From NCBI GenBank assembly GCA_964489555.1, contig CAZAZF010000007.1, positions 21,718-85,717 on the forward strand: DNA of 64,000 nucleotides, read 5' to 3'. Position 1 is the stretch's first letter. Each line of letters starts with the position of its first letter. Source of the DNA: JAAZGD01 sp964489555. Its GTDB lineage: Bacteria; Bacillota; Clostridia; Peptostreptococcales; Anaerovoracaceae. A model generated the notes under the pieces. The model saw nothing but the letters and a program-made list of their open reading frames with translations, did no database searches and was not told the DNA's origin. Position numbers and translations under genes: made by a program. Positions 45,635-54,801 of this stretch are shown piece after piece.

Positions 45635-46341
45635 TTGATTGTTTCCTTTCTGTTGTTGGGATTTGAGTATTTGCACCCACAATAATGTTGACGGTAAAGA
45701 CCGTATTCCTTGGACAATTCAATGCTTCTCAAATAGCCGTTTTTCTTTTTGAAATCCGTGGCTAAATATTCAACGCCATATTTCTTGCCCAAATACAACC
45801 CAATCTCTGTAATGACATCATAGTCTTTGTGAGGGCTGACGGTAAGGGTGGTTGTGAAAATAGGAAACCCTGCCCACTTTGCCGTTTGCGCTGTTTTTTC
45901 CAAACGCAAACGAAAACATTCCACACATCGTTGCCCGCCCTCCGGTTCATTATCAAAGCCCTGGGCGATTTCGTCAAATGCCTCAGGGCGATATTCTCCT
46001 TCCAAAAATTCCACTTGGTGAAAGGTAAGAACCCCTTTCTCCGTTTCCATAGCTTTGCGGCTTTGATTAAAGCTTTCAATGAATTTTATTTGCGATGCCA
46101 ATCGTCGTTCGTACTCCTCCCGAGGGTCAATGTTCGGGTTGTAAAAAAATACCGTCACATCATACCCACTCACCAATCTCTCAATCACAGAAGTACTACA
46201 AGGTCCGCAGCAACTGTGCAAAAGCAATTTATGGCGTTGGGTTTTCAACTCCAGTCCGTCTTCCCTGTTTTCAAAAAAACCTTTTTCCTGGCCCGTATTC
46301 CATTGTAGGCTCCCCCAAGGAGTCAGTCCTTTGATCTTCAT
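45631..46341 (-). CDS. queH: Epoxyqueuosine reductase QueH
   Basis: Iron-sulfur enzyme for the last step of queuosine tRNA modification, non-homologous to QueG. 236 residues; cluster and metal cysteines occur as LLHSCCGPCS (about 40), RCVECFRLR (about 140) and QHYCGCKYS (about 222). The start at 46341 is chosen for the AAAGGA upstream; an in-frame ATG seven codons earlier is possible. Promoter candidate at 46391-46419. No preQ1 riboswitch is visible in the leader. queH and asnA overlap and are likely co-transcribed. Confidence 0.94.
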   Translation of the reverse strand: MKIKGLTPWGSLQWNTGQEKGFFENREDGLELKTQRHKLLLHSCCGPCSTSVIERLVSGYDVTVFFYNPNIDPREEYERRLASQIKFIESFNQSRKAMETEKGVLTFHQVEFLEGEYRPEAFDEIAQGFDNEPEGGQRCVECFRLRLEKTAQTAKWAGFPIFTTTLTVSPHKDYDVITEIGLYLGKKYGVEYLATDFKKKNGYLRSIELSKEYGLYRQHYCGCKYSNPNNRKETIK

Positions 46342-46371
46342 CGTCTTTTGATCCTTTACCATATAAATTCA

Positions 46372-46419
46372 TTCACTTTAATAACAAAGTATTATATCAT
46401 AGACTCAGAGATTTGAAAA
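46372..46419. promoter_or_regulatory. Overlapping divergent promoters of queH and the radical SAM gene
   Basis: Plus strand: TTCACT (46372-46377), 17-base spacer, TATCAT (46395-46400). Minus strand: TTTTCA (46414-46419), 17-base spacer, TATAAT (46391-46396). The two -10 hexamers overlap by two bases, so the promoters must exclude one another. Confidence 0.55.
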
Positions 46420-46468
46420 CGCAAAAGTCGCCCTTTTCATCCAGCAATTCAAGAAAGGAATTTTACAA

Positions 46469-47344
46469 ATGGCTGATTACGGGTATGTACCCATTGGAAC
46501 CTATTTAAAAAAGAAATTCGGGACACGGGTCATCAAGCTGGCCATCGACGGAGGCTTTACCTGCCCCAATCGAGATGGTACGAAAGGAGTAGGGGGCTGT
46601 GTTTTTTGTAGCGAAAAAGGCTCCGGGGAACTGGCTTCCCCTCTGCCGGAGATCACCCGCCAAATTGAAATGCGAGCAAAAAAATGGCCCCACAGCCATT
46701 ACATGGCCTATTTTCAATCCCACACCAACACCTACGGATCCCCTGAACATTTGCGCGGCCTTTATCAAGAAGCGATGGCCTTTCCCGGAATGGTAGGCTT
46801 GGCCATTGCCACCCGACCAGACTGTTTAGGGGAAGAAACCTTAGACCTCCTGAAAGAATTAAATAGTGAAACTTTCCTGTGGGTAGAATTAGGCCTTCAA
46901 ACCATTCACCCCTCTACCGCGAAAAACATGAATTTGCAATACACTTTACAAGATTTTGACCAGGCCATAGAAGCCCTTCATCAAAGAAAACTCCTGGCCG
47001 TAGTCCATTTGATTTTGGGGCTTCCCGGAGAAACCCGGGAAATGATGGAGTCCTCCGTAGACTATGTTTGTTCCAAAAAACCTTTCGGAATCAAGCTACA
47101 TATGTTAAATATCGTCAAAGGCTCGCCCATGGAAGCCCTCTACCCCGGATATCAGCCCTTCTCGTGTTTGGAAGAATATGTGGAGCTAGTTACCCATCTC
47201 TTAAAACGAATTCCTCCGGAAATTACCATTCATCGACTGACGGGAGATGTACCGCGGGGGTTGCTCCTGGCCCCTCCTTGGAGTTACCGAAAACGTACTA
47301 TCCTGAACGAAGTCCACAAAAAAATTCCCCAACTATTAGAGTAA
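46469..47344 (+). CDS. Radical SAM protein of the YtqA/TIGR01212 family
   Basis: A 291-residue radical SAM protein. The cluster motif is the family's wide form CPNRDGTKGVGGCVFC (about 31-46), which replaces CxxxCxxC by C-x12-C-x2-C. Later conserved blocks are FQSHTNTYGSPEHL (about 80), ATRPDC (about 110), ELGLQTIHP (about 140) and HLILGLPGETREMM (about 178). Function of the family is unproven; a tRNA modification role has been suggested for relatives. It is one of only three plus-strand genes and diverges from queH. Confidence 0.92.
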   Translation: MADYGYVPIGTYLKKKFGTRVIKLAIDGGFTCPNRDGTKGVGGCVFCSEKGSGELASPLPEITRQIEMRAKKWPHSHYMAYFQSHTNTYGSPEHLRGLYQEAMAFPGMVGLAIATRPDCLGEETLDLLKELNSETFLWVELGLQTIHPSTAKNMNLQYTLQDFDQAIEALHQRKLLAVVHLILGLPGETREMMESSVDYVCSKKPFGIKLHMLNIVKGSPMEALYPGYQPFSCLEEYVELVTHLLKRIPPEITIHRLTGDVPRGLLLAPPWSYRKRTILNEVHKKIPQLLE

Positions 47345-47352
47345 CGGGGAAT
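47317..47352 (-). terminator. Terminator after buk, embedded in the 3' end of the radical SAM gene
   Basis: On the minus strand ATTCCCC, 15-base loop, GGGGAAT (47324-47352) and seven T residues. It lies 33 bases past the buk stop and overlaps the last 28 bases of the convergent coding region. Confidence 0.75.
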
Positions 47353-47384
47353 CTTGCTAACTTTGCACTTCTTGTGAGCCCATG

Positions 47385-48482
47385 CTATACGAATAATTCC
47401 TCTCGATCTTCGAGACAATCCACATATTCTTTGGCTTCTTCTTCTCCGCGAAGAACCCGCAAAGCTCCCAAAGCCAAAGACTCCAACTCATTTTCACCGG
47501 GCAATACCAACACCGGGGCTAAAAAGGATACCCGCTGCTTAATCATGTCGGTCAGCATTTTCGAGTGGGCCACCCCGCCTGTTAATATGATGTGGTCAAT
47601 GGACCCGTCAATAGTAGGAGCCAGCTCGCCGATTCCTTTGGCTATTTGATAAGCCTGAGCTTCATAGAGAATTTTTGCTTTTTCATCTCCCTCCTTTATC
47701 ATTTCCTCGATTTTACGGCAATCATGGGTTCCCAGATAGGCTTTTAACCCTCCATGACCCCGAAGTTCCTTTAAAAGGTCCTTCTTACTATAATTGCCGC
47801 TATAGCACATATCCACAATATAAAGGAGGGGAACGCTGCCGGATCTTTCCGGAGAAAAAGGTCCCGCATCGTCCGTAATCACATCTACTATCTTCCCGTA
47901 ATTATGGGCACTTACTGAAACTCCCCCTCCAATATGGGCAATGACGAAGTTCAATTCTTCGTATGATTTCCCCAAGCTTTCCGCTGCTTTTCGAGCCATG
48001 GCTTTGGTATTTAAAACATGACAGAAACTTTGACGCACCACCGAAGGAATTCCGGTAATCTTGGCAATAGGTCTCATTTCGTCAGAAGAAACCGCGTCAT
48101 AAATCATGGCAGGGATTCCATAAGGCTTGGCCACCGCAGCCGCCAAAAGAGCACCTAAATTGGAAGCATGAGGAACGATGGGGCCCTTGATGATTCGCTT
48201 CTTCATATCCTCGTTCACCAAATAGGCTCCGGCCTGAACGGGAGGCAACTGGCCGCCCCGGCCTACCACAGCAGAAAGGGAATGGGCTTTCACACCCTTC
48301 CGTTCCAGCACCTCTCCAATCACAGCCAACCTCATCTCAAACTGTTCCTTGAGCCCCGTGACCTGGGCCAATTGTTGATTGGTATGCTCCAGAGTTTCTT
48401 GGAACAGCAATTTTTCGTTTTGAAACACTCCGATTTTGGTGGAAGTAGAGCCGGGGTTAATGGCAAGAATCGTATAATCCAT
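47385..48482 (-). CDS. buk: Butyrate kinase
   Basis: ASKHA-fold acyl kinase making ATP from butyryl phosphate. 365 residues; ATP-site motifs are LAINPGSTSTKIGVF (about 5-19), VGRGG (about 69), FVIAHIGGGVSVSAH (about 178) and IILTGGVAHSKML (about 293). The family also takes branched acyl phosphates. No ptb is beside it; pduL at 9.4 kb is the only phosphotransacylase in the window. It follows tdk by 12 bases. Confidence 0.94.
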   Translation of the reverse strand: MDYTILAINPGSTSTKIGVFQNEKLLFQETLEHTNQQLAQVTGLKEQFEMRLAVIGEVLERKGVKAHSLSAVVGRGGQLPPVQAGAYLVNEDMKKRIIKGPIVPHASNLGALLAAAVAKPYGIPAMIYDAVSSDEMRPIAKITGIPSVVRQSFCHVLNTKAMARKAAESLGKSYEELNFVIAHIGGGVSVSAHNYGKIVDVITDDAGPFSPERSGSVPLLYIVDMCYSGNYSKKDLLKELRGHGGLKAYLGTHDCRKIEEMIKEGDEKAKILYEAQAYQIAKGIGELAPTIDGSIDHIILTGGVAHSKMLTDMIKQRVSFLAPVLVLPGENELESLALGALRVLRGEEEAKEYVDCLEDREELFV

Positions 48483-48494
48483 CCTTTCTCCTCC

Positions 48495-49082
48495 CTACAA
48501 TGTGTCCGGCCCCAACCGGCCATCATTATAATGCTTTCGGCATAGCGATACATACATATCACTGCCACCCACCACGATTTGTTCGCCTTGCTTTACAAAC
48601 TTCCCATCTACCACTCGAGCCACCATGGTGGCCTTTCTGCCGCACCAGCAAATGGTCTTGATTTCTTCGATTTTGTCCGCATACACCAACATATAGTAGG
48701 ACCCCTCAAAAAGTTCATTTCGAAAGTCGTTTTTCAATCCATATGCCAGGACCGGCACCTCCAGGCTATCCACAATTTCCACCAATTCCTGGACATGGTG
48801 CTTTCTCAAGAACTGGCACTCATCCACCAACACACAATCAATTTTCCCTTTGGCGTTCTCCCGAAGGAACAAATCCAATATGTCGGTGTCATCATCCACC
48901 ACCATGGCCTCCCTTTGTATGCCAATTCGAGAAGTGATGAGCCCCACTCCGTATCGACTGTCCACACCCGGCATGAGAGTCAACACTTTTTTTCCACGTT
49001 CTTCATAATTGTATGCCACCTTAATCAACTCGATGGATTTTCCCGCATTCATAGTGGAATATCGATAATATAACTGGGCCAT
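48495..49082 (-). CDS. tdk: Thymidine kinase
   Basis: TK1-type pyrimidine salvage kinase. 195 residues; P-loop STMNAGKSIEL (about 9-19), the VDECQFL catalytic motif (about 88), the lasso zinc site CWCG (about 145) and C-x2-H near 178, and GGSDMYVSLC for substrate binding. Upstream of buk, downstream of pilB. Confidence 0.95.
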   Translation of the reverse strand: MAQLYYRYSTMNAGKSIELIKVAYNYEERGKKVLTLMPGVDSRYGVGLITSRIGIQREAMVVDDDTDILDLFLRENAKGKIDCVLVDECQFLRKHHVQELVEIVDSLEVPVLAYGLKNDFRNELFEGSYYMLVYADKIEEIKTICWCGRKATMVARVVDGKFVKQGEQIVVGGSDMYVSLCRKHYNDGRLGPDTL

Positions 49083-49124
49083 TCCAAAACACCTTTTCCT
49101 TTATCTCTTACACCATTCCAATTT

Positions 49125-50801
49125 CTATAATACCGAGTATTGAACCCGCAAATATTCTTCAAATGTGGTTTCCCCTTGGTTCACCAAATCTCTGACACTG
49201 GCTTCCAAAGATTGGAACCCCTGGGTCTGTCGCAAGTATTCCGTAATGTCCTCCATGGATTGGTTTTCCAGCATCATCTTCTTCACACCCGTATCCACCA
49301 TAACGATCTCGTGAATTCCCATACGTCCCAAATAGCCGGTATGGTTACAGGTTTTGCAGCCGACACCACGATAGGTGATACCAATGCCACGAGTTTCCAT
49401 CATCAGTTTTTCCGCCTCTGTGGCAACATAGACTTCCACACATTCCGGACAAATTTTTCGAACCAGCCTTTGAGCAATAATTCCCACCAAGGCGCTGGAT
49501 AAAAGATAGCGCTCCACACCCATGTCTTCCAATCGTACGATAGAAGACACCGCGTCATTGGTATGGAGTGTAGACAGGACCAGATGCCCGGTGATGGCCG
49601 CCCGAACTGATATGGATGCGGTTTCCGAGTCCCGGGTCTCTCCTACCATAATGATATCCGGGTCCTGTCGAAGCAGGGAACGAAGACCGGAAGCAAAGGT
49701 GAGCCCGGCAGGTGGATTGATTTGGATTTGATTTAAACCATAAATGGTCCGCTCCACCGGATCCTCTATGGTGGAAATGTTCACACTTCGTTCCAAAAGG
49801 CGTTCCATCATCATATACAGGGTCGTGGTTTTTCCGGAACCGGTGGGCCCGGTGACATAGACGATACCATGTGGCGATTTCATCATCTCTTCCACCATAA
49901 GATAATGATGCTCCTGCATTCCAAAGGATTGCTGATTGGTAATCTCTGTGTTGGAATTCAAGTACCGAATCACCACTTTTTCCCCAAAGACCGTTGGCGT
50001 GGTGGAAACCCGGGCGTTGATGACGATATCTTCTAGTGTCGCCTTGAAATGGCCATCCTGAGGGATTCGTTTTTCCGCAATATCCAATCGGGACATAATC
50101 TTAATACGGGCCACCACATTGGGATGAAGTGCCGCTTCCAAGTATGTATAGTCTACCAAAATCCCATCGATACGCATACGAATCCGTGTTCTGTTTTCAT
50201 AAGGTTCGATGTGGATATCACTGCAGTTGATGGTATAACCTCGAATCAACAAACCATTAATCAGCTTCACCACCATGGCCTCGTTCTCGGTTTCATCTAT
50301 CTCTTCTTGAATCTCAGGAACCAGTTTCGAGACACTGCGATTGGCCTCCATAACAAATTCTTTGGCAGAATAATCTGCATAATATACATCAATGGCCTCT
50401 TCAATTTTTTCTTTTTCTGCAATGGAGATAATGGGATAAAGACCAGTCTGCTCCCGCACCTCTTGAATCCCTCGAAAATTCAGAGGATCATTGATGGCAA
50501 TTTCGATTTTATCTTCAGTATAAGAGAGGGGTATCAGAAGATGCTCTTCCGCCACTTTTCTTGGAACCAGGCTAATGGCCTCTGGATCCACTTCCTTTTG
50601 GGACATGTCAATAAACGGGCATCCCACCCGAACCGACAAGGCAAGAAGCATTTCTTTTTCCTTCACATACCCCAAATCCTGAAGTACCTGCCCCAACCGC
50701 CTTCGGAAAGCCTCTTGTTGTTGTACGCTAATTGCATGATTCAATTGTTCCGTTGTGATGGCACCGGCAGTAACCAGTACATCCCCTAGCTTAATACTCA
50801 T
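49125..50801 (-). CDS. pilB: Type IV pilus assembly ATPase PilB
   Basis: Hexameric extension ATPase of 558 residues. The N-terminal MshEN/GspE_N domain (about 1-150) begins MSIKLGDVLVTAGAIT. The core has Walker A VTGPTGSGKTTTLYM (about 325), Asp box IEDPVE, Walker B ILRQDPDIIMVGE-type region, His box and the zinc CPEC/CKTC tetracysteine (about 450-480). Start at 50801 with GGAG upstream. It is placed after the minor pilins at the 3' end of the locus; no retraction ATPase PilT is in the window. Confidence 0.96.
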   Translation of the reverse strand: MSIKLGDVLVTAGAITTEQLNHAISVQQQEAFRRRLGQVLQDLGYVKEKEMLLALSVRVGCPFIDMSQKEVDPEAISLVPRKVAEEHLLIPLSYTEDKIEIAINDPLNFRGIQEVREQTGLYPIISIAEKEKIEEAIDVYYADYSAKEFVMEANRSVSKLVPEIQEEIDETENEAMVVKLINGLLIRGYTINCSDIHIEPYENRTRIRMRIDGILVDYTYLEAALHPNVVARIKIMSRLDIAEKRIPQDGHFKATLEDIVINARVSTTPTVFGEKVVIRYLNSNTEITNQQSFGMQEHHYLMVEEMMKSPHGIVYVTGPTGSGKTTTLYMMMERLLERSVNISTIEDPVERTIYGLNQIQINPPAGLTFASGLRSLLRQDPDIIMVGETRDSETASISVRAAITGHLVLSTLHTNDAVSSIVRLEDMGVERYLLSSALVGIIAQRLVRKICPECVEVYVATEAEKLMMETRGIGITYRGVGCKTCNHTGYLGRMGIHEIVMVDTGVKKMMLENQSMEDITEYLRQTQGFQSLEASVRDLVNQGETTFEEYLRVQYSVL

Positions 50802-50845
50802 CCTGTTCTCCTTTGAGACCCGCGAAATTTTCTCGATTAAGGTGG

Positions 50846-51916
50846 TCAATTTAATATGGTCATGCTGATTTCCTTCCAGTAGTTCGCATCCCTATAGTCA
50901 TTGTTGTATCTTGCATAAGGGAAAAACACAAAAAAACGGTCCCCCTCACGCTTCAAATCCCCCGGTTGCGTATGTATCCCGGGAGTCGGCATATTTTCCG
51001 GATCTACATCGATATTAATCTTTTGACCATAAGCCGTACCTTGCACATACTGATTCCCCTGTCTACGAATGCCATATAGGTATTCGTAATACTTCTCTTC
51101 ATTGAAAGGAACCCTTACATATTGACTGTTTCGCGTAATGTAATAGGCCCCCTCCAAAACTTCTCCAAAGGGAGTTAGATATCCCTCCAACGCGTATAGG
51201 ACGGTTCCATCAGGAACACTGGTTCCTGGTCCAGATCTGTTGTCCTGCAAATAAACACCTATTTCCCCCGCAGACGCCCCAATAAAATTTGGATTGCCTC
51301 CAATGGCAAAGGATGTGGTGGTGTTAATATACTCCTCGTCATCTCCCCCCCCAGGTGGTGGCACTTGAATTTCCGGCAACTCCACATCCAAGGATATCAA
51401 AAACATGGGATAGAGGTCATTTGGGTTATCTCGATTATCCTGCAAGTTTTTATAATTGGGAAAAGAAATAATTTTTGTGGAAGCAGCAACGGGAATGTCC
51501 TCACGATTTCGAATTTCCACTTCCAATTGCAATCTTTGTGAGAGAACCGATGGCTTAATAGCAATTCTCCACCCTTCATAATAACCCGGATTGTATGCAT
51601 AGCCCCAGACGCCTTCTTTGTAAAACATTAACTGTCCTTCCTGAGGTCCGCTTCCTTGAAGCTTAATTGCATGAAATCCTGCTGGTACAGGATCTGCATT
51701 ATCCACAATATACACTACTGAAGAATACGCCATGTAATCCTCCAACCAATCAATGGTCTGTTGCAGGATTTTTGTGCCATGACTCATATCCGCGTTTTTC
51801 TTAAAAACCTGATTTCCGGACAAGATAAGAGAAACGCTGGCGCCCAACAGCACTGCAGAAATTGCCAAAACCACAATAATCTCCACTAATGTGAAGCCCT
51901 CTTTCTCTTTATACAT
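50846..51916 (-). CDS. PilW-like minor pilin (large prepilin-type protein)
   Basis: A 356-residue prepilin-type protein. A short basic leader ends at the cleavage site EGFTLVEIIVVLAIS (about residues 6-20), with Glu at +5, followed by the hydrophobic helix. The C-terminal domain is unusually large (over 300 residues) with proline/glycine-rich linkers (PPPGGGDDEEY) and beta-type sequence. Start at 51916 with GGGAGAG upstream; earlier frame residues lie inside the preceding pilin gene. Possibly the tip component of the pilus. Confidence 0.87.
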   Translation of the reverse strand: MYKEKEGFTLVEIIVVLAISAVLLGASVSLILSGNQVFKKNADMSHGTKILQQTIDWLEDYMAYSSVVYIVDNADPVPAGFHAIKLQGSGPQEGQLMFYKEGVWGYAYNPGYYEGWRIAIKPSVLSQRLQLEVEIRNREDIPVAASTKIISFPNYKNLQDNRDNPNDLYPMFLISLDVELPEIQVPPPGGGDDEEYINTTTSFAIGGNPNFIGASAGEIGVYLQDNRSGPGTSVPDGTVLYALEGYLTPFGEVLEGAYYITRNSQYVRVPFNEEKYYEYLYGIRRQGNQYVQGTAYGQKINIDVDPENMPTPGIHTQPGDLKREGDRFFVFFPYARYNNDYRDANYWKEISMTILN

Positions 51917-52259
51917 CCGGCTCTCCCGTCCCTTTATCCGGGACAAACAAAGAAAACTCCACCCCGGTAGATTCGTCTGCCACAGAATAATATTTCCCCG
52001 CCACAAAAACTTCAAGGCCATCTCTAAAAATCCGGGCAGTTCCAGATTGGACTTGGGTTCCCGGGCCCTTTTGTTCCAATATGGCCGCTTGTTGATACCC
52101 TGCTTGTGTTATATCTGCCGACCTTCCGCTTATTCTTCCGGCCGCCATCACCCCCGTTAAAAGTATGGAAGCAATCACCACCAATAAGGTCATACTAACG
52201 AGGGTTTCAACCAAGGTGAAGCCCTTGCTATTCATTTTCCTTCTCGCCTTAATTTCCAT
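51909..52259 (-). CDS. PilV/GspI-like minor pilin
   Basis: A 116-residue prepilin with cleavage site SKGFTLVETLVSMTLLVV and Glu at +5, then a small soluble domain. Start uncertain: 52259 gives a 14-residue leader, 52235 a shorter one, and both are possible for a type IV prepilin. Overlaps both neighbours by a few bases, so all minor pilins here are translationally linked. Confidence 0.85.
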   Translation of the reverse strand: MEIKARRKMNSKGFTLVETLVSMTLLVVIASILLTGVMAAGRISGRSADITQAGYQQAAILEQKGPGTQVQSGTARIFRDGLEVFVAGKYYSVADESTGVEFSLFVPDKGTGEPDV

Positions 52260-52695
52260 ATTTCCAAATTCTCCATATGCCCTCTTTGCCATTAAGATAC
52301 ACCGTTACCCGATCAGCGACCCCCAAATATGTGGCGGTTGCCTCAATAAGGAGCATCTCCATATCCTCGTCAACTTCAATGCCGGAATCAAAATTTCTAA
52401 CATAATCTCGGGTAACTTGAATATCAACATTTCCCATGTTAGGCAATAACTGTACAGTGTAACCAGACCATGTAACTCCCGAAGGCGTTGGTATAAAATT
52501 TTCTTCTCCCTGGCATATGGACTCAGCCAGTGCATCCGCCGCGGATAGCGCACTGAAGTAAGCTTGCTGCTTATGGTTGTTATAAAGCGCACTACGATGG
52601 GTGCTTCCAACCAAAACAAGGATTCCCGTTACCAATATAGTGAAGATCATCAGAACGCTGACCACCCATATGATCGTAGAGCCTTTTTTACTCAT
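52249..52695 (-). CDS. PilX-like minor pilin-associated protein
   Basis: A 148-residue protein starting MSKKGSTIIWVVSVLMIFTI: a hydrophobic helix after a KKGS start that lacks the usual GFTLxE and its Glu at +5, as in PilX-type proteins. The rest (SALSAADALAESICQGE and beta-rich sequence) resembles the PilX N-terminal helix continuation. Lies between PilO-like and PilV-like genes. Confidence 0.78.
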   Translation of the reverse strand: MSKKGSTIIWVVSVLMIFTILVTGILVLVGSTHRSALYNNHKQQAYFSALSAADALAESICQGEENFIPTPSGVTWSGYTVQLLPNMGNVDIQVTRDYVRNFDSGIEVDEDMEMLLIEATATYLGVADRVTVYLNGKEGIWRIWKYGN

Positions 52696-53281
52696 TAAAT
52701 GTGCCCTCTGTGTCCCCAAGGATAACCTCCACAGAAATGGTCATCCCAATGTCCTGCTCGTTAGCGCCCATCATGGAAAAATTTAGAATATGAATGCCTG
52801 AATCCTTCTGCAAGGTATCCAAAAGATCAATCATTTGATTCGTTGTGCCGTCTGCCCAAAAGTGTGCAGAAATCCGAGATGCCTGTACAGACATTCCCGC
52901 CTCTTGAGAAAAGCCATACATAAGAAAAGGTTCCTTTATAAGAGGACCAATTTGTACATAAGGACTAGCCAGCCTCTTATCTTCCAATAGCTTTGATATC
53001 ATGACCTCTGTCATATGGGGTGTGTAATCCAAATAATATCCCCGGGCCAACTCTTGCGCCTCCTCTTTCAACCGAGCTACATACTGTTGTCTTTCTTCCA
53101 ATTCTGCTGCACTTTGTTCCATAGCTTGAACCATTTCTTTATTATATTGATAAATTGTCCGTTTTTCTACCCAGCGATCCAATGCATTGCTAAAATAGAA
53201 AGTATAGGCAATCGCCAGTACAACCAATATCACCAAAATGAAAATGAGGTTCTTTTCCCGTTGGCTAAATTCCAATTTCAT
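52688..53281 (-). CDS. pilO: PilO-like assembly protein
   Basis: A 197-residue bitopic protein: short cytoplasmic N-terminus, membrane helix (about 10-30, NLIFILVILVVLAIAYTFYF), coiled coil (about 32-75) and a ferredoxin-like C-terminal domain. With PilM and PilN it forms the alignment complex. GGAGG upstream of the start. Called from topology and order pilM-pilN-pilO. Confidence 0.85.
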   Translation of the reverse strand: MKLEFSQREKNLIFILVILVVLAIAYTFYFSNALDRWVEKRTIYQYNKEMVQAMEQSAAELEERQQYVARLKEEAQELARGYYLDYTPHMTEVMISKLLEDKRLASPYVQIGPLIKEPFLMYGFSQEAGMSVQASRISAHFWADGTTNQMIDLLDTLQKDSGIHILNFSMMGANEQDIGMTISVEVILGDTEGTFNE

Positions 53282-53284
53282 CTT

Positions 53285-53878
53285 TTACTCACCTCCTGCC
53301 CCATCAACAACTTGAGTCACTTTTACTAACCGAAAGGTATAGTTGGCAGAATATATGTTTTGAGAAAGATTCCTTTGATAACCTGCATATTCAAATCCGG
53401 TAATGTAGGGGCTTTCCTCCAGCTTACTGATAATTTGCGTCCAACCAGCATATCCTTCCGCTGACACAAACATGGAAAACAGACCACTGGCCGCATCATA
53501 GCTAAAGTTTGACAACACCACGCCTGGAGCATTCCCCGTCATTAGATGAGAAAAAAAATCTCGATTCATGTCCGGGTAGGAGTCTATTATTTTGTTCAAA
53601 CCGTCCAGGTTCTCCTTGATGGAAAGATAGGAGGCCTCTCGTTGGTTCAATGAACTGATTTCCTCATACCTGGCCAAATTGGCAGGATCATTTAATACCG
53701 CATTTCCTTCCATGGTTTTCTTCTCCATGCGGTTGGTATCCAACAGAAGAAAGGCTGCCGCTGCCACCAGAAGTATCAAAAAGGCCAAGGCCACCTTCGT
53801 TCGGCCTCCCACCCTGCTTCGTTCTTGTTTTTTCGCCTTTTGCCTTTGAACATAAAGGTCAATTCGTTTGTTCTTCAT
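53285..53878 (-). CDS. pilN: PilN-like assembly protein
   Basis: A 197-residue bitopic protein with a very basic N-terminus (RIDLYVQRQKAKKQERSR), membrane helix (about 28-46), coiled coil (about 60-95) and a C-terminal domain. The short cytoplasmic end lacks the canonical INLLP-type motif that docks into PilM; RIDLYVQRQ is in its place. Called from order and topology. Confidence 0.82.
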   Translation of the reverse strand: MKNKRIDLYVQRQKAKKQERSRVGGRTKVALAFLILLVAAAAFLLLDTNRMEKKTMEGNAVLNDPANLARYEEISSLNQREASYLSIKENLDGLNKIIDSYPDMNRDFFSHLMTGNAPGVVLSNFSYDAASGLFSMFVSAEGYAGWTQIISKLEESPYITGFEYAGYQRNLSQNIYSANYTFRLVKVTQVVDGAGGE

Positions 53879-53887
53879 ACAGCTCTC

Positions 53888-54784
53888 CTATTCGATAATC
53901 GCACCAATGCTATGGACAAACTGTACCATTTCAAAATTGGTTCGCTTGGCCACCTTAAACCCTGCATACGAAGGGTTCATCTTGTCCACAGGCAGGCTAA
54001 TGGATTGCTTAAAAAACTCACACAGCTCATCGCAAGCCTGAATTTCCCCGTCATTGGCAGAAATCATATAAATCTTCTCGATTGGCTCTCCCTGGGTTTC
54101 TGCATAACTGTATTGGTTCACCGTAGACATGGTTGTATTCACTTCTTCATAAAAATCCGGTGTCCCCCGCGGCGCAACCGCCTTTCTAGAAACCAGATAA
54201 TGGTACTCCCCCCGGACGAATAAATAAACAGAAATATAGTCTCCATCCATGGAAACCATCATACAATTTTCTTTTCGTGCCCCAATCCCCACTTTTGCAA
54301 ACTGAACAACACAACCGATATCAAAATCCATGGAATAGGGCTTGATTTTCACCTCATGCAACAAGTTAATATAAGAGTCCAAATAAGCTTGAGTTACCGC
54401 TGTAGCCAAAATGGTCTGCCCCTGTCCCTTGTTGTCAATCAACATATAGTCATATATCCACTTCTCGTCTCCCGTCCCCTTTTTGTGATGCTCCCCTTGA
54501 ATATATTGCAGCACCTTACTTTCCGACATTTTCGGAACCACCATCTTATTTACAGGAAACCGGTGGCTGTCCAAAATCAATTTAATGTTTTTAAGCCTCC
54601 TTCTCGTTTTTCCCGGAAGGCTTAACAGCACAGCTTTCAGCTCCTCCGGCCGGAGGAGTTCTCCATCATCAATCACCCCGGCTGCCAAGGGAATGAATTC
54701 CGCATAAGAAACCTTCAACTTCTTTCGTTGATAAATGGCATCCATGATTTTAATCCCTTCGTTGGTCATGTGCATTGTTACCAT
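53888..54784 (-). CDS. pilM: PilM-like actin-fold protein with a degenerate nucleotide loop
   Basis: A 298-residue cytoplasmic protein matching PilM over most of its length (KKLKVSYAEFIPLAAGVIDDGEL near 22-44, and SMDGDYISVYLFVRGEYHYLVSR near 182). The first phosphate loop, usually IGIDIGSSxIK, is replaced by MHMTNEGIKIM, so ATP binding may be lost. It is also about 50 residues shorter than typical. AAGGAG is well placed before the ATG at 54784. It lies between pilC and pilN. Confidence 0.85.
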   Translation of the reverse strand: MVTMHMTNEGIKIMDAIYQRKKLKVSYAEFIPLAAGVIDDGELLRPEELKAVLLSLPGKTRRRLKNIKLILDSHRFPVNKMVVPKMSESKVLQYIQGEHHKKGTGDEKWIYDYMLIDNKGQGQTILATAVTQAYLDSYINLLHEVKIKPYSMDFDIGCVVQFAKVGIGARKENCMMVSMDGDYISVYLFVRGEYHYLVSRKAVAPRGTPDFYEEVNTTMSTVNQYSYAETQGEPIEKIYMISANDGEIQACDELCEFFKQSISLPVDKMNPSYAGFKVAKRTNFEMVQFVHSIGAIIE

Positions 54785-54801
54785 TTCCCGCTCCTTTTGG
54801 G

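Noticed and set aside
46342..46468. preQ1 riboswitch in front of queH
   Set aside because: No C-rich/A-rich pseudoknot pattern is visible in the short leader.
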